DNA from: Nocardioides sp. PD653-B2
GTDB taxonomy: Bacteria; Actinomycetota; Actinomycetes; Propionibacteriales; Nocardioidaceae
Assembly: GCF_002117935.1 (NCBI RefSeq)
Contig: NZ_BDJE01000037.1
Span: forward strand, 1-64,000
Reading direction: 5' to 3'
DNA length: 64,000 nucleotides
The notes beneath the pieces are model-generated. The model worked only from the letters and a program-made list of their open reading frames with translations, ran no database searches and was not told the DNA's origin. Both the position numbers and the translations under genes were made by a program. Positions 36,049-44,331 of this stretch are shown here, piece by piece; position 1 is the first letter of the stretch, and each line of letters begins with the position of its first letter.

Positions 36049-36419
36049 CTCTTCGGGAACCGCTCGAGCGCGACCGCGGAGATCGCCTCCTTGAAGGAGG
36101 GCATCTCGTCACAGAGCCGGCGCACGGCCTCGTCGGTGAAGTGGATCATGTCGAGGGGCGTGAGCGCGACGATCGACGCGGTGCGCAGGGAGTGGTTGAC
36201 GATCGCGGCCTCGCCGACGATGTCGCCCGGGCCGAGCTGGGCGATCTCCTGGCCGTGCTGGCGGACCGAGACCAACCCGTCGAGCACGATGTAGGCCTTG
36301 TCGGCGGGGGTCTTCTCCCAGATCGGGGACCAGCCCTCCGGGACGCGCACCCGCGTGCCGGCCGCGCTGATGCGCGCGATCTCCTCGGGTGTGAACGCGT
36401 CGTAGAACGAGTCAGCCAT
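36045..36419 (-). CDS. cyclic nucleotide-binding domain protein
   Basis: Single cNMP-binding domain of 124 aa (Crp fold without a DNA-binding helix-turn-helix). The phosphate-binding cassette appears as GDIVGEAAIVNHSLRTASIVAL, with the Glu and Arg that hold the ribose and phosphate. It is encoded directly before, and overlapping, the cyclase gene, suggesting a sensor/effector pair for cAMP. AAAGG Shine-Dalgarno about 9 nt upstream. It has no obvious output domain, so it may act on another protein, possibly the cyclase itself. Confidence 0.9.
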   Translation of the reverse strand: MADSFYDAFTPEEIARISAAGTRVRVPEGWSPIWEKTPADKAYIVLDGLVSVRQHGQEIAQLGPGDIVGEAAIVNHSLRTASIVALTPLDMIHFTDEAVRRLCDEMPSFKEAISAVALERFPKS

Positions 36420-36499
36420 GGCGTGTGCCTTTCGCGGTGGGTCCTCCCGCGGCGAAGCCTTCCGCTCGTGACGGGGGTGTAAACCGTGGTCCGGACCGG

Positions 36500-37723
36500 T
36501 CAGCCGACGGGCAGCGGCTCGCGCGAGATCGGGCAGCTCATGCACCGCGGTCCGCCGCGCCCGGAGCCGAGCTCGGAGCCCGCGATCCGGACCACCTCGA
36601 TGCCGGCCTCCTCGAGGCGCGCGTTGGTCTCGTCGTTGCGCTCGTAGGCGACGGCCACCCGCGGCGCGAGCGCGAGCGTGTTGTTGCCGTCGTCCCACTG
36701 CTCGCGCTCGGCGGTGACCGGGTCGAGCCCGGTGTCGATCTGGTGCAGCGTGTCGATCTCCATCGCCTTCGCTGCCGCCACCAGGAACGGCTCGGCGTCG
36801 GCGACGTCCAGCTCGAGGTCGCGGTCGTCCTCGGCGCGGTCGGCGAGCGTGACGGCGTACGCGCGCAGCGAGTCGGCGACGTTGGGGTACATCACGATCT
36901 TGTCGACGTCGACCATGGTGCACACGGTGTCGAGGTGCATGGTCGCGCGCTCCTGCGCGATCGGGACCGCGAGGACGGTGTGGGCGAGATCGGCGTGGAA
37001 CACCTGGCGGGCGAAGCGCTCGACACCGGCCGGTGTCGTGCGCTCGCCGACACCGACGGCGATCACACCGGGCGCGAGCAGCAGCACGTCGCCGCCCTCG
37101 ACGTGCTCGTGGTGCCAGCCGTGGATCTTGCGGGTGCCCTGGAAGCGCGGGTGCTCGGTGTAGATCAGCTCGGTCAGCTGCGTCTCGCGGGAGCGGGCCG
37201 GCATCGCCAGCGAGGTGACCGCGACCCGGTCCCGCACCCACACGCTCGAGTCGCGGGTGAAGAGCAGGTTGGGCAGCGGGTCGATGAGGAAGTCGTCGCT
37301 GGCCAGCAGCGAGGTGACGATCCCGAAGCCGCCGCGCACCTCGTCGTTGCGCACCCCGGCCGTGAGGTAGCCGGTGAGCTCCTCGGGGGAGAGGTCGCGC
37401 ATCACCCGCGCCAGGTAGCCGCGCATCGTGTCGCCGAGGTGCAGCCCGGAGAGCGTGGTCGTGATCGCGTGGTTGCGCGCGGCCTCGCTGGCGAGCGTCT
37501 CGGTCAGCAGGTCGGTGAGGTAGAGCACCTCGACGCCGCGGCCGCGCAGCGCCTCCGCGAAGTCGTCGTGCTCCTCCTGGGCGCGGCTGACCCACGGGAT
37601 CCCGTCGAAGAGCAGTCGGTCGTTGTTGCGCGGCGTGAGCCGCTTCAGCTCGTTGCCCGGCCGGTGGAGCATGACGGACTGGAGGGTGCCTACTTCACTG
37701 TCGGCGCCGTGCGGGAATGCCAT
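36500..37723 (-). CDS. arcA: arginine deiminase
   Basis: Guanidino-modifying enzyme of 407 aa converting arginine to citrulline and ammonia. Motifs: [10 protein letters not shown], the Glu/His segment [23 protein letters not shown], and the C-terminal nucleophile C394 in [10 protein letters not shown]. All catalytic residues are present. The ornithine transcarbamylase and carbamate kinase genes of the arc pathway are not adjacent. The leaderless promoter TAGAGT (complement of 37730-37735) overlaps the stop codon of the GDT1 gene upstream, so it can be expressed separately from it. Confidence 0.95.
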   Translation of the reverse strand: MAFPHGADSEVGTLQSVMLHRPGNELKRLTPRNNDRLLFDGIPWVSRAQEEHDDFAEALRGRGVEVLYLTDLLTETLASEAARNHAITTTLSGLHLGDTMRGYLARVMRDLSPEELTGYLTAGVRNDEVRGGFGIVTSLLASDDFLIDPLPNLLFTRDSSVWVRDRVAVTSLAMPARSRETQLTELIYTEHPRFQGTRKIHGWHHEHVEGGDVLLLAPGVIAVGVGERTTPAGVERFARQVFHADLAHTVLAVPIAQERATMHLDTVCTMVDVDKIVMYPNVADSLRAYAVTLADRAEDDRDLELDVADAEPFLVAAAKAMEIDTLHQIDTGLDPVTAEREQWDDGNNTLALAPRVAVAYERNDETNARLEEAGIEVVRIAGSELGSGRGGPRCMSCPISREPLPVG

Positions 37724-37732
37724 GCCCAGACT

Positions 37733-38323
37733 CTAGGTCAGGAGCTCGTACGCCGTAATGCTCGCGAGCACCAAGCAGACCCCGGCGCCGACGTAGTGGA
37801 GCACGTGCAGCTTCACGAACCGCTGCAGCTGGCGTCCCGCGGCGACGGCGAGGCCGCTCACGAGGAGCAGGGCCCCGAGCGCGCCGATGAAGACGGCGAC
37901 CGGTGCCTCGTACTTCGCGACCAACGAGATCGTCAGCAGCTGGGAGAGGTCGCCCCACTCCGCGGCGAACAGCACCAGGAAGCTGGCCAGCACGGCCCGC
38001 CAGCCGTGCACGTTCGTGGCCTCGGGCTCGTCCTCGGACTCGGCGGCGGCCTGGTGGCCACGCCCCTCGCGGATCAGGATCACCGCGCCGATCAGGAACA
38101 TCAGCCCGGCGCCGGCCTGCACGACCTCCTCGGGCAGGAACGTGACGGCGTGGCCGAGCAGCACCGCGACGACCGTCTGCACCGTGAACGCCAGCCCGAC
38201 GCCGATCCAGACCAGGATCGGGCGGTACTTCGTCGCGAGCACGAGCGTCGCGAGGAAGGTCTTGTCGGGCAGCTCGACCACGAAGATGGCGAGGAAGCTC
38301 AGGCCGATGACGACCGGGTCCAT
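37733..38323 (-). CDS. GDT1/TMEM165 (UPF0016) family cation transporter
   Basis: Membrane protein of 196 aa with two copies of the family signature ExGD(K/R)(T/S): ELPDKT at residues 17-22 and EWGDLSQ at 122-128, each in the first helix of a three-helix repeat, with an acidic cytoplasmic loop between. The family moves Mn2+ or Ca2+ out of the cytoplasm (MneA/GDT1). The first copy has Leu-Pro in place of the central residues. GGGAG Shine-Dalgarno 6 nt upstream. It is downstream of larC by 19 bp, so the same transcript is likely; a metal-handling link is possible. Confidence 0.9.
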   Translation of the reverse strand: MDPVVIGLSFLAIFVVELPDKTFLATLVLATKYRPILVWIGVGLAFTVQTVVAVLLGHAVTFLPEEVVQAGAGLMFLIGAVILIREGRGHQAAAESEDEPEATNVHGWRAVLASFLVLFAAEWGDLSQLLTISLVAKYEAPVAVFIGALGALLLVSGLAVAAGRQLQRFVKLHVLHYVGAGVCLVLASITAYELLT

Positions 38324-38342
38324 CAGACTCTCCCACTTGATG

Positions 38343-39521
38343 TCAGGGTTCGATGAAGGCGCGGCTCAGGGCCTGCGCCTCCGTGAGCACGTCGTTCACC
38401 GGACGCCCGAGAGCGGCCGCGGCGAGGGCGACGTCGTCGTACTCGGGCTGTGCGTTGACCACGACACCCTCGTGGCGGGCGAGCTTGACGGCCACCTGCT
38501 GCCCGTCGACCTCGATGACCACGATCTCACGGTCCAGGGCGTGCTTGGTCAGCGGCTGCTCGCGCAGGCCGATGGTCGAGGTCTGCCGGAAGATCGCCGA
38601 CCGGACCCCGGGTGCGCGGGCGCTGTCGACCAGGACGCTGAGCGTGTGGGCCGGTCGGCCCTTCTTCATCAGGATCGGCGTCAGCCAGGCGTCCGACGCG
38701 CCCGCCTCGAGCAGCGCCGCGATCACGGCCGGCCAGACCCGCGGGTCGAGGTCGTCGACGTTGCACTCCATCAGCAGCGGTGCCGTTCCGGCGGTGGAGG
38801 AAGGACCCGGTCCGGTCTCGGAGCCCCGGAACAACCTCACGACGTTGGCGTGACCCTCCGGGTCGCGCCCGCCCGCCCCGACCCCGATCGCGTCGACGGC
38901 CATCACCGGCTGCGGTCCCCAGCCGGTCGCGAGGGTGGTGAGCAGCGCGGCGCCGGTCGGCGTGCACAGCTCCATCTCGGGTGCGCCGGCCGGCCCGGCG
39001 TACGACGGGACGCCGCGGAGCAGCTCCGCGACCGCCGGTGGCGGGACCGGGAGGGTGCCGTGGGCGGCCCGGACGGTGCCGGAGCCCACCGCGACGGGGG
39101 AGACCGTCACCGCGGCGGCGCCGAGGTGGGCGAAGCCCGCCGTCACGCCGACCACGTCGGCGATCGCGTCGAGCGCGCCGACCTCGTGGAAGTGCACCTC
39201 GTCGGGGGTCGTGCCGTGGACGGCGGCCTCGGCGACCGCCAGCCGCTCGAACACCGCCACCGCCAGCTCGTCGTCCCCGAGCAGGGCCCGGACGTCGTGC
39301 CAGGTGCGGTGGTGGTGGGACTCGGCGACAACGACGTGGACGCGGGTGGCGGCCAGCCCGCCCCGGCGCACCGACTCGACGCGCAGGGTGATGGGTTCGG
39401 GGGCGACCGCGTCGATCGCCTCCTGCATGACCTCGACGGGGACGCCGGCGCCGACGAGCGCACCGAGCAGCATGTCGCCGCTCGCGCCGGAGGACGCGTC
39501 GATCCAGACCGTGTCAGTCAT
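38343..39521 (-). CDS. larC: LarC, nickel insertion protein for the nickel-pincer cofactor
   Basis: Cyclometallase of 392 aa inserting Ni into the pyridinium-dithiocarboxylate cofactor of lactate racemase. The N-terminus is IDASSGASGDMLLGALV, a metal-binding histidine run HHH lies near residue 68, VHFHEVGALDAIADV follows, and the C-terminal domain carries ECNVDDLDPRVW. The reading frame is continuous, unlike the frameshift-encoded LarC of Lactobacillus. Eight-bp overlap with larB. Neither larE (sulfur transfer) nor larA (racemase) is in the window. Confidence 0.93.
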   Translation of the reverse strand: MTDTVWIDASSGASGDMLLGALVGAGVPVEVMQEAIDAVAPEPITLRVESVRRGGLAATRVHVVVAESHHHRTWHDVRALLGDDELAVAVFERLAVAEAAVHGTTPDEVHFHEVGALDAIADVVGVTAGFAHLGAAAVTVSPVAVGSGTVRAAHGTLPVPPPAVAELLRGVPSYAGPAGAPEMELCTPTGAALLTTLATGWGPQPVMAVDAIGVGAGGRDPEGHANVVRLFRGSETGPGPSSTAGTAPLLMECNVDDLDPRVWPAVIAALLEAGASDAWLTPILMKKGRPAHTLSVLVDSARAPGVRSAIFRQTSTIGLREQPLTKHALDREIVVIEVDGQQVAVKLARHEGVVVNAQPEYDDVALAAAALGRPVNDVLTEAQALSRAFIEP

Positions 39522-40203
39522 GGGCGCGGCTCTGCCGGGCCACGCGGGCGGCGTGCACGCCGGCGCCGTAGCCGTTGTCGATGTTCACGACGGTGACCCC
39601 GGGCGCGCAGGAGTTGAGCATCGCCAGCAGCGCGGCGACGCCGCCGAGGGAGGCGCCGTACCCGACGCTGGTGGGCACCGCCACGAGCGGGACGCCGGTC
39701 AGCCCGCCGACCACGGACGGCAGCGCGCCCTCCATGCCGGCGATGACGACCAGGCAGTCGGCGGCGGCCAGGCGGTCGCGGACACCGAGCAGGCGGTGCA
39801 GCCCGGCGACGCCGACGTCGTCGATCCGGTCGACCGCGGCGCCGTGCACCCGGATCGTGAGGGCGGCCTCGGCGGCGACCGGCGCGTCCGACGTCCCGGC
39901 CGCGACCACGGCGACCGTGCCGTGCGTCGGGGGCAGCGGGCCGAGCGTGACGGCGCGGGCCACCAGGTCGATGTCGGCGTCCGGCAGGGCGTCGGCCACG
40001 ACGTCGAGCGCCTCGGGCGCGAGCCGGGTGGCGAGGACCGCGCGCTCGGGGTGCTTGTCGTGGAGGGCCCGGAGGATCGCCACGATCTGGTCGGGGGTCT
40101 TGCCCGCGCCGTACACGACCTCGGGGTCGCCGGTGCGCGCCGCGCGGTCGACGTCCACGCGCGCGAAACCGAGGTCGGCGGTCCGGGGGTCCTGCTGCTC
40201 CAC
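39514..40203 (-). CDS. larB: LarB, pyridinium-3,5-dicarboxylate synthase
   Basis: Protein of 229 aa with a PurE-like core that carboxylates nicotinic acid adenine dinucleotide, first step of the nickel-pincer cofactor. Family motifs: DPEVVYGAGKTPDQ, VVAAGTSDAPVAAEA, GMEGALPSVVGGL and the glycine-rich SVGYGASLGGVAALLAMLNSC. GTG start is leaderless (TAGGTT, complement of 40210-40215). Translation runs into larC with an 8-bp overlap. Confidence 0.94.
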   Translation of the reverse strand: MEQQDPRTADLGFARVDVDRAARTGDPEVVYGAGKTPDQIVAILRALHDKHPERAVLATRLAPEALDVVADALPDADIDLVARAVTLGPLPPTHGTVAVVAAGTSDAPVAAEAALTIRVHGAAVDRIDDVGVAGLHRLLGVRDRLAAADCLVVIAGMEGALPSVVGGLTGVPLVAVPTSVGYGASLGGVAALLAMLNSCAPGVTVVNIDNGYGAGVHAARVARQSRAHD

Positions 40204-40224
40204 GGGGTGAACCTACTCGGCGGG

Positions 40225-41064
40225 CTACGCCTCGCTGCGGAACGGGTCGGCTGGGTAGACCCCGAGCACCTTCACCTCGGTCGTGAAGAACGCCAGCTCC
40301 TCGAGCGCGTTCTTCAGGCCGACGTCGTCGGGGTGCCCGTCGACCTCGGCGAGGAACTGGGTGGCGGTGAACTGACCGCCGACCATGTAGCTCTCCAGCT
40401 TGGTCATGTTGACGCCGTTCGTCGCGAAGCCGCCGAGCGCCTTGTAGAGCGCGGCCGGCAGGTTGCGCACGTTGAAGATGAAGCTGGTGACCACCGGGCC
40501 GTTGCCGGCCGGAGCCTCGACGTAGTCGCGGGAGAGGACCACGAACCGGGTGGTGTTGTGGTCCTCGTCCTCGACGTCGTCGGCCAGGATCTCCAGCCCG
40601 TAGATCTCGGCCGCGAGTGGCGGGGAGAGCGCGGCCTGCGTCGGGTCGCCGTACTCCGCCACCTCGCGCGCCGCGCCGGCGGTGTCACCGGCGATGACCG
40701 GCTTGAGCCCGTGCTCCCGGATGAACCTGCGGCACTGGCCGAGCGCGTGCACGTGGCTGTGCACGGTCGAGATCGTGTCGAGCGTGGTGCCGGGCAGGGC
40801 CATGAGCGCGAACCGGATCCGCAGGAAGTGCTCACCGATGATGTGCAGGCCCGAGTCGGGCAGGAAGTGGTGGATGTCGGCCACCCGCCCGGCGATCGAG
40901 TTGTCGATCGGGATCATCGCGAGGTCGGCATCGCCCGACTCGACGGCAGCGAAGACGTCCTCGAACGAGGCGCACGCCAGCGCCTCCCACTCGGGGTAGT
41001 GCTCCTTGCACACGATGTGGGAGTTGGCGCCGGGTTCGCCCTGGTAGGCGATGCGTCGAGTCAC
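40225..41064 (-). CDS. pheA: prephenate dehydratase
   Basis: Enzyme of 279 aa converting prephenate to phenylpyruvate in phenylalanine synthesis. The catalytic domain has AYQGEPGANSH, the conserved Thr-Arg-Phe as NTTRFVVL, and the C-terminal ACT domain (NLPAALYKALGGFATNGVNM). In the ACT domain the usual ESRP motif that binds phenylalanine reads ESYM, a form I associate with alpha-proteobacterial enzymes. GTG start with AACGAT 6 nt upstream, compatible with leaderless initiation. Divergent from the DUF4446 gene. Confidence 0.93.
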   Translation of the reverse strand: MTRRIAYQGEPGANSHIVCKEHYPEWEALACASFEDVFAAVESGDADLAMIPIDNSIAGRVADIHHFLPDSGLHIIGEHFLRIRFALMALPGTTLDTISTVHSHVHALGQCRRFIREHGLKPVIAGDTAGAAREVAEYGDPTQAALSPPLAAEIYGLEILADDVEDEDHNTTRFVVLSRDYVEAPAGNGPVVTSFIFNVRNLPAALYKALGGFATNGVNMTKLESYMVGGQFTATQFLAEVDGHPDDVGLKNALEELAFFTTEVKVLGVYPADPFRSEA

Positions 41065-41110
41065 GGTCCCATCGTTCCACGCTCGGCCCGCCGACCGGCT
41101 TCCGTCTCCC

Positions 41111-41128
41111 CCGGTGGTTGAGCACCGG
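41111..41128. repeat. ccggtggttgag repeat copy forming a short hairpin
   Basis: ccggtggttgagcaccgg, arms ccggtg/caccgg. It shares its first 12 bases with the hairpin at 33838 and with the complement of 6-17. It lies in the promoter region between pheA and the DUF4446 gene. Confidence 0.55.
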
Positions 41129-41217
41129 AGGCCATCACCGCCGCAACGTCGAGTCGGCGCCGGTGCAACGGCGGGTCACCGGGGGAAGGTGAGGGATGGC
41201 TGCCTAGTCTCGGAGGC

Positions 41218-41616
41218 GTGGAGATCATCGCGTCGTCGGCGCTCGTCGTCGGCCTGCTCGGGCTGCTGCTGTCGGTCGTCGCGCTGCGGCGGGTGAGCGC
41301 CGGCAAGCGGCGTACCGGCGTGGAGGCACTGCCCGAGGACGTGCACGGCCTGCGCCAGGAGGTGGCGGCGCTGCGCGCCGAGGCCCAGGACGCGCTGCGG
41401 CACCTCGCGGTGGTCCGGTACGACGCGTTCGGCGACATGGGCGGCCACCTGTCCTGGTCGCTCGCGCTGCTCGACGACGGTGGGCACGGCGTCGTCCTCA
41501 CCTCGATCCACGGGCGCAGCGAGGCCCGGACCTATGCCAAGAGCATCACCGGGTGGAGCTGCGAGCAGCAGCTGTCGCCCGAGGAGCTCGAGGCGATCGA
41601 GCACGCCCGCCCGTGA
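41218..41616 (+). CDS. DUF4446 family protein
   Basis: Protein of 132 aa with one N-terminal membrane helix (residues 5-24) and a helical stretch (LRQEVAALRAEAQDALRHL), then the conserved core VVRYDAFGDMGGHLSWSLALLDD...GVVLTSIHGR and an acidic tail SPEELEAI. Function of the family is unknown. Leaderless GTG (TAGTCT at 41205-41210). Its TGA overlaps the GTG of the ABC ATPase gene (GTGA, 41613-41616). Confidence 0.9.
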   Translation: MEIIASSALVVGLLGLLLSVVALRRVSAGKRRTGVEALPEDVHGLRQEVAALRAEAQDALRHLAVVRYDAFGDMGGHLSWSLALLDDGGHGVVLTSIHGRSEARTYAKSITGWSCEQQLSPEELEAIEHARP

Positions 41617-42293
41617 CCACGCCGGGCAAGCAGCCGAAGAAGCCCAAGACCCCCAAGACGCCCCCGCTGCTGCGGGTGCACGGCCTGCGCAAGAAGTTCG
41701 GCGACGTCGAGGTGCTCTCCGGGGTCGATCTCACCGTGACGGCCGGGAAGGCGCTGGCGCTGCGCGGGCGCAACGGCGCCGGCAAGTCCACCCTGCTGCG
41801 CTGCATCACCGGCGTCGACGCCCCGACGGGAGGCACGGTGGAGCTGGACGGCCTCCCGGTCGACGAGCGGTCGGTGACGATCCGGCGCGACCTCGCGATC
41901 GTGCTCGACGACATGGACTTCTTCCCCGACCTCAGCGTCGTCGAGCACCTCGACCTCTTCGCCCGCGCGCACGGCGTGCCCGATGCGGAGGCCCTGGTCG
42001 ACGACGTGCTGCACGAGGTGCGCCTGGTCGGCCAGGCGGCCCAGCTGCCGGGCACCTTGTCGTCAGGACAGAAGCGGCGGCTCGCGCTCGCGAGCGCGTT
42101 CGTGCGCCCGCGCCGGCTGCTCGTGCTCGACGAGCCCGAGGCCCGGCTCGACCAGGCCGGGCTCGAGTGGCTGACCGAGCGGCTGCTGCGGGAGAAGGCC
42201 GACGGGCTCGGCATCCTGCTCGCCAGCCACGACCCGGACCTCGTCGCGGCCGTCGCCGACCGGGTCCTCGACCTCGACGAGCTGTCCCCGTGA
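41613..42293 (+). CDS. ABC transporter ATP-binding protein
   Basis: ATPase of 226 aa. Walker A is GRNGAGKST, the signature LSSGQKRRLALA and Walker B RLLVLDEPEARLD are all present. A Lys/Pro-rich 25-residue N-terminal extension precedes the domain. It pairs with the permease encoded immediately downstream (GTGA overlap) to form a probable exporter of the ABC-2 kind. The substrate is unknown. GTG start overlaps the DUF4446 stop. Confidence 0.9.
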   Translation: MTTPGKQPKKPKTPKTPPLLRVHGLRKKFGDVEVLSGVDLTVTAGKALALRGRNGAGKSTLLRCITGVDAPTGGTVELDGLPVDERSVTIRRDLAIVLDDMDFFPDLSVVEHLDLFARAHGVPDAEALVDDVLHEVRLVGQAAQLPGTLSSGQKRRLALASAFVRPRRLLVLDEPEARLDQAGLEWLTERLLREKADGLGILLASHDPDLVAAVADRVLDLDELSP

Positions 42294-43768
42294 CCGCCCG
42301 GGCCGCCGAGGTCCGGGAGCTGCGCTCCCAGATCCGGGTCTGGCGCCGGGGCCGCGTCGACACCAGCCTGATGGAGGCGGTCAGCGACGCGTACGTCGTG
42401 ATCTTCTCCGCCCTGGTGCTCGGCGCGATGGCCGTCAGCGTGATCGTCAACCTCCGGGTGGTGACCTCCGGCGCGTGCTCGTCGGTCTCCTGCCTGGACG
42501 CCCGCGACGCGCTCGGCTGGCTCTTCGGCCTGGCCGCCGTCACGGTCGTGCTCGCCGGCGCCCGGCTGCTCGGCCCGATGCTGGTCTCGCCCGCGGTCGG
42601 CACGTGGCTGCTCACCGCACCGCTCGACCGCACGGTGCTGGTGCGCGGCCGCCTGGTCGTCTCGTCCGTCGTGGCCGCCCTCGTGGGCGCGGTCCTGGCC
42701 GCGGTCGGGGCGACCCTCAGCGACTACCCGCCCGCGGTCGTCGGCTGGCTCACCGGGCTGGTCGCCGTCGTGTGCGTCCTGCTCGTCGGCGTCGCGACCG
42801 TCTCCCAGGCGCGGGGGCAGCTGCCGGTCCGGGTCCTGGTCTGGCTGCTCGGCGTCGCCTTGTGGGTCGGCCTCGTGCTGGTCGCGCGCGACACCGTGCC
42901 GGCCGGGCTGCACGTGCCGGACGTGGCCCTCCTCCGGCCGGCGATCGGGGTCGCCGGCGTGCTCGCGCTCCTCCTGCTGGTGCTCGCCTACCGCAGCCTC
43001 CGGCTGATCCGCCGGGAGCGACTGGTCTCCGGCGGTGCGCTGCTGCCGGGTCTGTCGGGGGCCCTCGCCAGCCTCGACCTCACGCTCTTCTACGACATCC
43101 TCGTGTCCCGCCACTGGCGCTCGAAGAGCACCGTCCGGGTGGTCCGCGGCCGGGGCTCGGGGGCCCGTGCCCTCGTGTGGCGCGAGGTGGTGCGGCTGCG
43201 CCGCAACCCGCAGGTGCTGGTCGGCCTCGCCGGCGCCCTGGTGCTGCCCTACCTCGCCACCGCCCTCGGCCTCGGCCACGCGATGGTCGTGGTCGTGACG
43301 CTCACCGGCTTCGGCGCCGGGGTCGGCCTGTTCACCTCCCTGCGGGTCCTGAGCCGTACGGCGAGCCTGCTGCGCTGCTTCCCCCTGCCCGCACCGGCCG
43401 TCAAGGCCGCCTGCCTGGGGGTCCCGGGTGCCCTGCTGGTGATCTGGTCGCTGGGCGCTGCGCCCGCGGTGCACGACGCCATCGGCGGGCCATGGGGCCC
43501 GAGCGTCATCGTGGCGCTGGCGTGCGGCGTGACCGTCGCGACGGCGGCCGTGCGCTGGATGACCAGCCATCCGCCCGACTACCAGCTCCCGTTGATCACC
43601 TCGCCGATGGGTGCGGTGCCGACCTCGCTCTACTTCAGCGTGCTCCGCGGCTTCGACGTGCTCCTCCTCGGCACCGTGCCGCTGCTCGTCGCGCCGACAC
43701 CCACCGGTGCCGCCGTCTCGGTGGGACTGATGTCGCTCGTGCTGTCGTTCCTCGTCGGCCGTCCCTGA
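42290..43768 (+). CDS. ABC-type permease, DUF6297-like
   Basis: Integral membrane protein of 492 aa with about ten to twelve hydrophobic segments, e.g. AYVVIFSALVLGAMAVSVIV and GVAGVLALLLLVLAY. Between two halves lies an Arg-rich cytoplasmic loop (RHWRSKSTVRVVRGRGSGARALVWREVVRLRRNP). Its position right after the ABC ATPase, with a GTGA overlap, marks it as the membrane partner. No substrate-binding domain is present, so export is more likely than import. A weak gtgacg/cgtcac hairpin follows at 43780-43797. Confidence 0.82.
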   Translation: MTARAAEVRELRSQIRVWRRGRVDTSLMEAVSDAYVVIFSALVLGAMAVSVIVNLRVVTSGACSSVSCLDARDALGWLFGLAAVTVVLAGARLLGPMLVSPAVGTWLLTAPLDRTVLVRGRLVVSSVVAALVGAVLAAVGATLSDYPPAVVGWLTGLVAVVCVLLVGVATVSQARGQLPVRVLVWLLGVALWVGLVLVARDTVPAGLHVPDVALLRPAIGVAGVLALLLLVLAYRSLRLIRRERLVSGGALLPGLSGALASLDLTLFYDILVSRHWRSKSTVRVVRGRGSGARALVWREVVRLRRNPQVLVGLAGALVLPYLATALGLGHAMVVVVTLTGFGAGVGLFTSLRVLSRTASLLRCFPLPAPAVKAACLGVPGALLVIWSLGAAPAVHDAIGGPWGPSVIVALACGVTVATAAVRWMTSHPPDYQLPLITSPMGAVPTSLYFSVLRGFDVLLLGTVPLLVAPTPTGAAVSVGLMSLVLSFLVGRP

Positions 43769-43779
43769 CGGCACCGACC

Positions 43780-43797
43780 GTGACGACCGCCCGTCAC
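43780..43797 (+). terminator. weak hairpin after the ABC permease gene
   Basis: Arms gtgacg and cgtcac with a 6-nt loop, 12 bp beyond the stop codon. It could be a U-less terminator. Confidence 0.3.
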
Positions 43798-43848
43798 CGA
43801 GCGGCTGGAACCCGGACCCGCCCCGAGGGGGACCCCTATGCTCCGCCC

Positions 43849-44331
43849 ATGAACCCGATGCGGTGGATGGCGGTCAAGCTCGGCGGCCAGCCGTGGTTGT
43901 CGAAGTACTCCCGGCTGATCGTCGGCTCCGACAAGCTGATCCAGCGGCTCACCCGGGGCCGGGTGACGATCATGATGGCGACCGGCCTCAAGGAGCTGGT
44001 GCTGCAGGTGCCCGGTCGCACGACGGGCATCCTGCGCACGACCCCGCTGCTGTGCGTCCCGCACGGCGACGGCTGGCTGGTCGTCGGCTCCAACTGGGGC
44101 GCGCCGACGCCGCCGGCCTGGGCGGCCAACCTCCGGGCGGCCGAGGAGCCGCTGGTCACGTACCGGGGCCGCACGGTCGCCGTCACGGCGCGCGAGCTGC
44201 AGGGCGCCGAGCGCGAGGAGATCTGGGCGGTCCTGGTCGAGGAGTGGCCGAACTACCAGAAGTACGCCGAGCGCACCGATCGCGAGCTGCCGGTCTTCTG
44301 GCTCACGCCTCGCTACGGCTCCAGCGTGTAG
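43849..44331 (+). CDS. nitroreductase-fold deazaflavin (F420)-dependent oxidoreductase
   Basis: Protein of 160 aa of the DDN-like split beta-barrel family. Typical segments: VLQVPGRTTGILRTTPL (phosphate/cofactor loop), WLVVGSNWGAPTPPAWAANLRA and EPLVTYRGRTVAVTARE. These enzymes reduce quinones or nitro compounds with F420H2 in mycobacteria and relatives. Leaderless ATG (TATGCT at 43837-43842, 6 nt). Its last 19 bp overlap the 3' end of kdpE on the other strand. Confidence 0.87.
   Translation: MNPMRWMAVKLGGQPWLSKYSRLIVGSDKLIQRLTRGRVTIMMATGLKELVLQVPGRTTGILRTTPLLCVPHGDGWLVVGSNWGAPTPPAWAANLRAAEEPLVTYRGRTVAVTARELQGAEREEIWAVLVEEWPNYQKYAERTDRELPVFWLTPRYGSSV

Noticed and set aside
36500..37723. Complete arginine deiminase pathway
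   Set aside because: Only arcA is present; no ornithine carbamoyltransferase, carbamate kinase or antiporter nearby.
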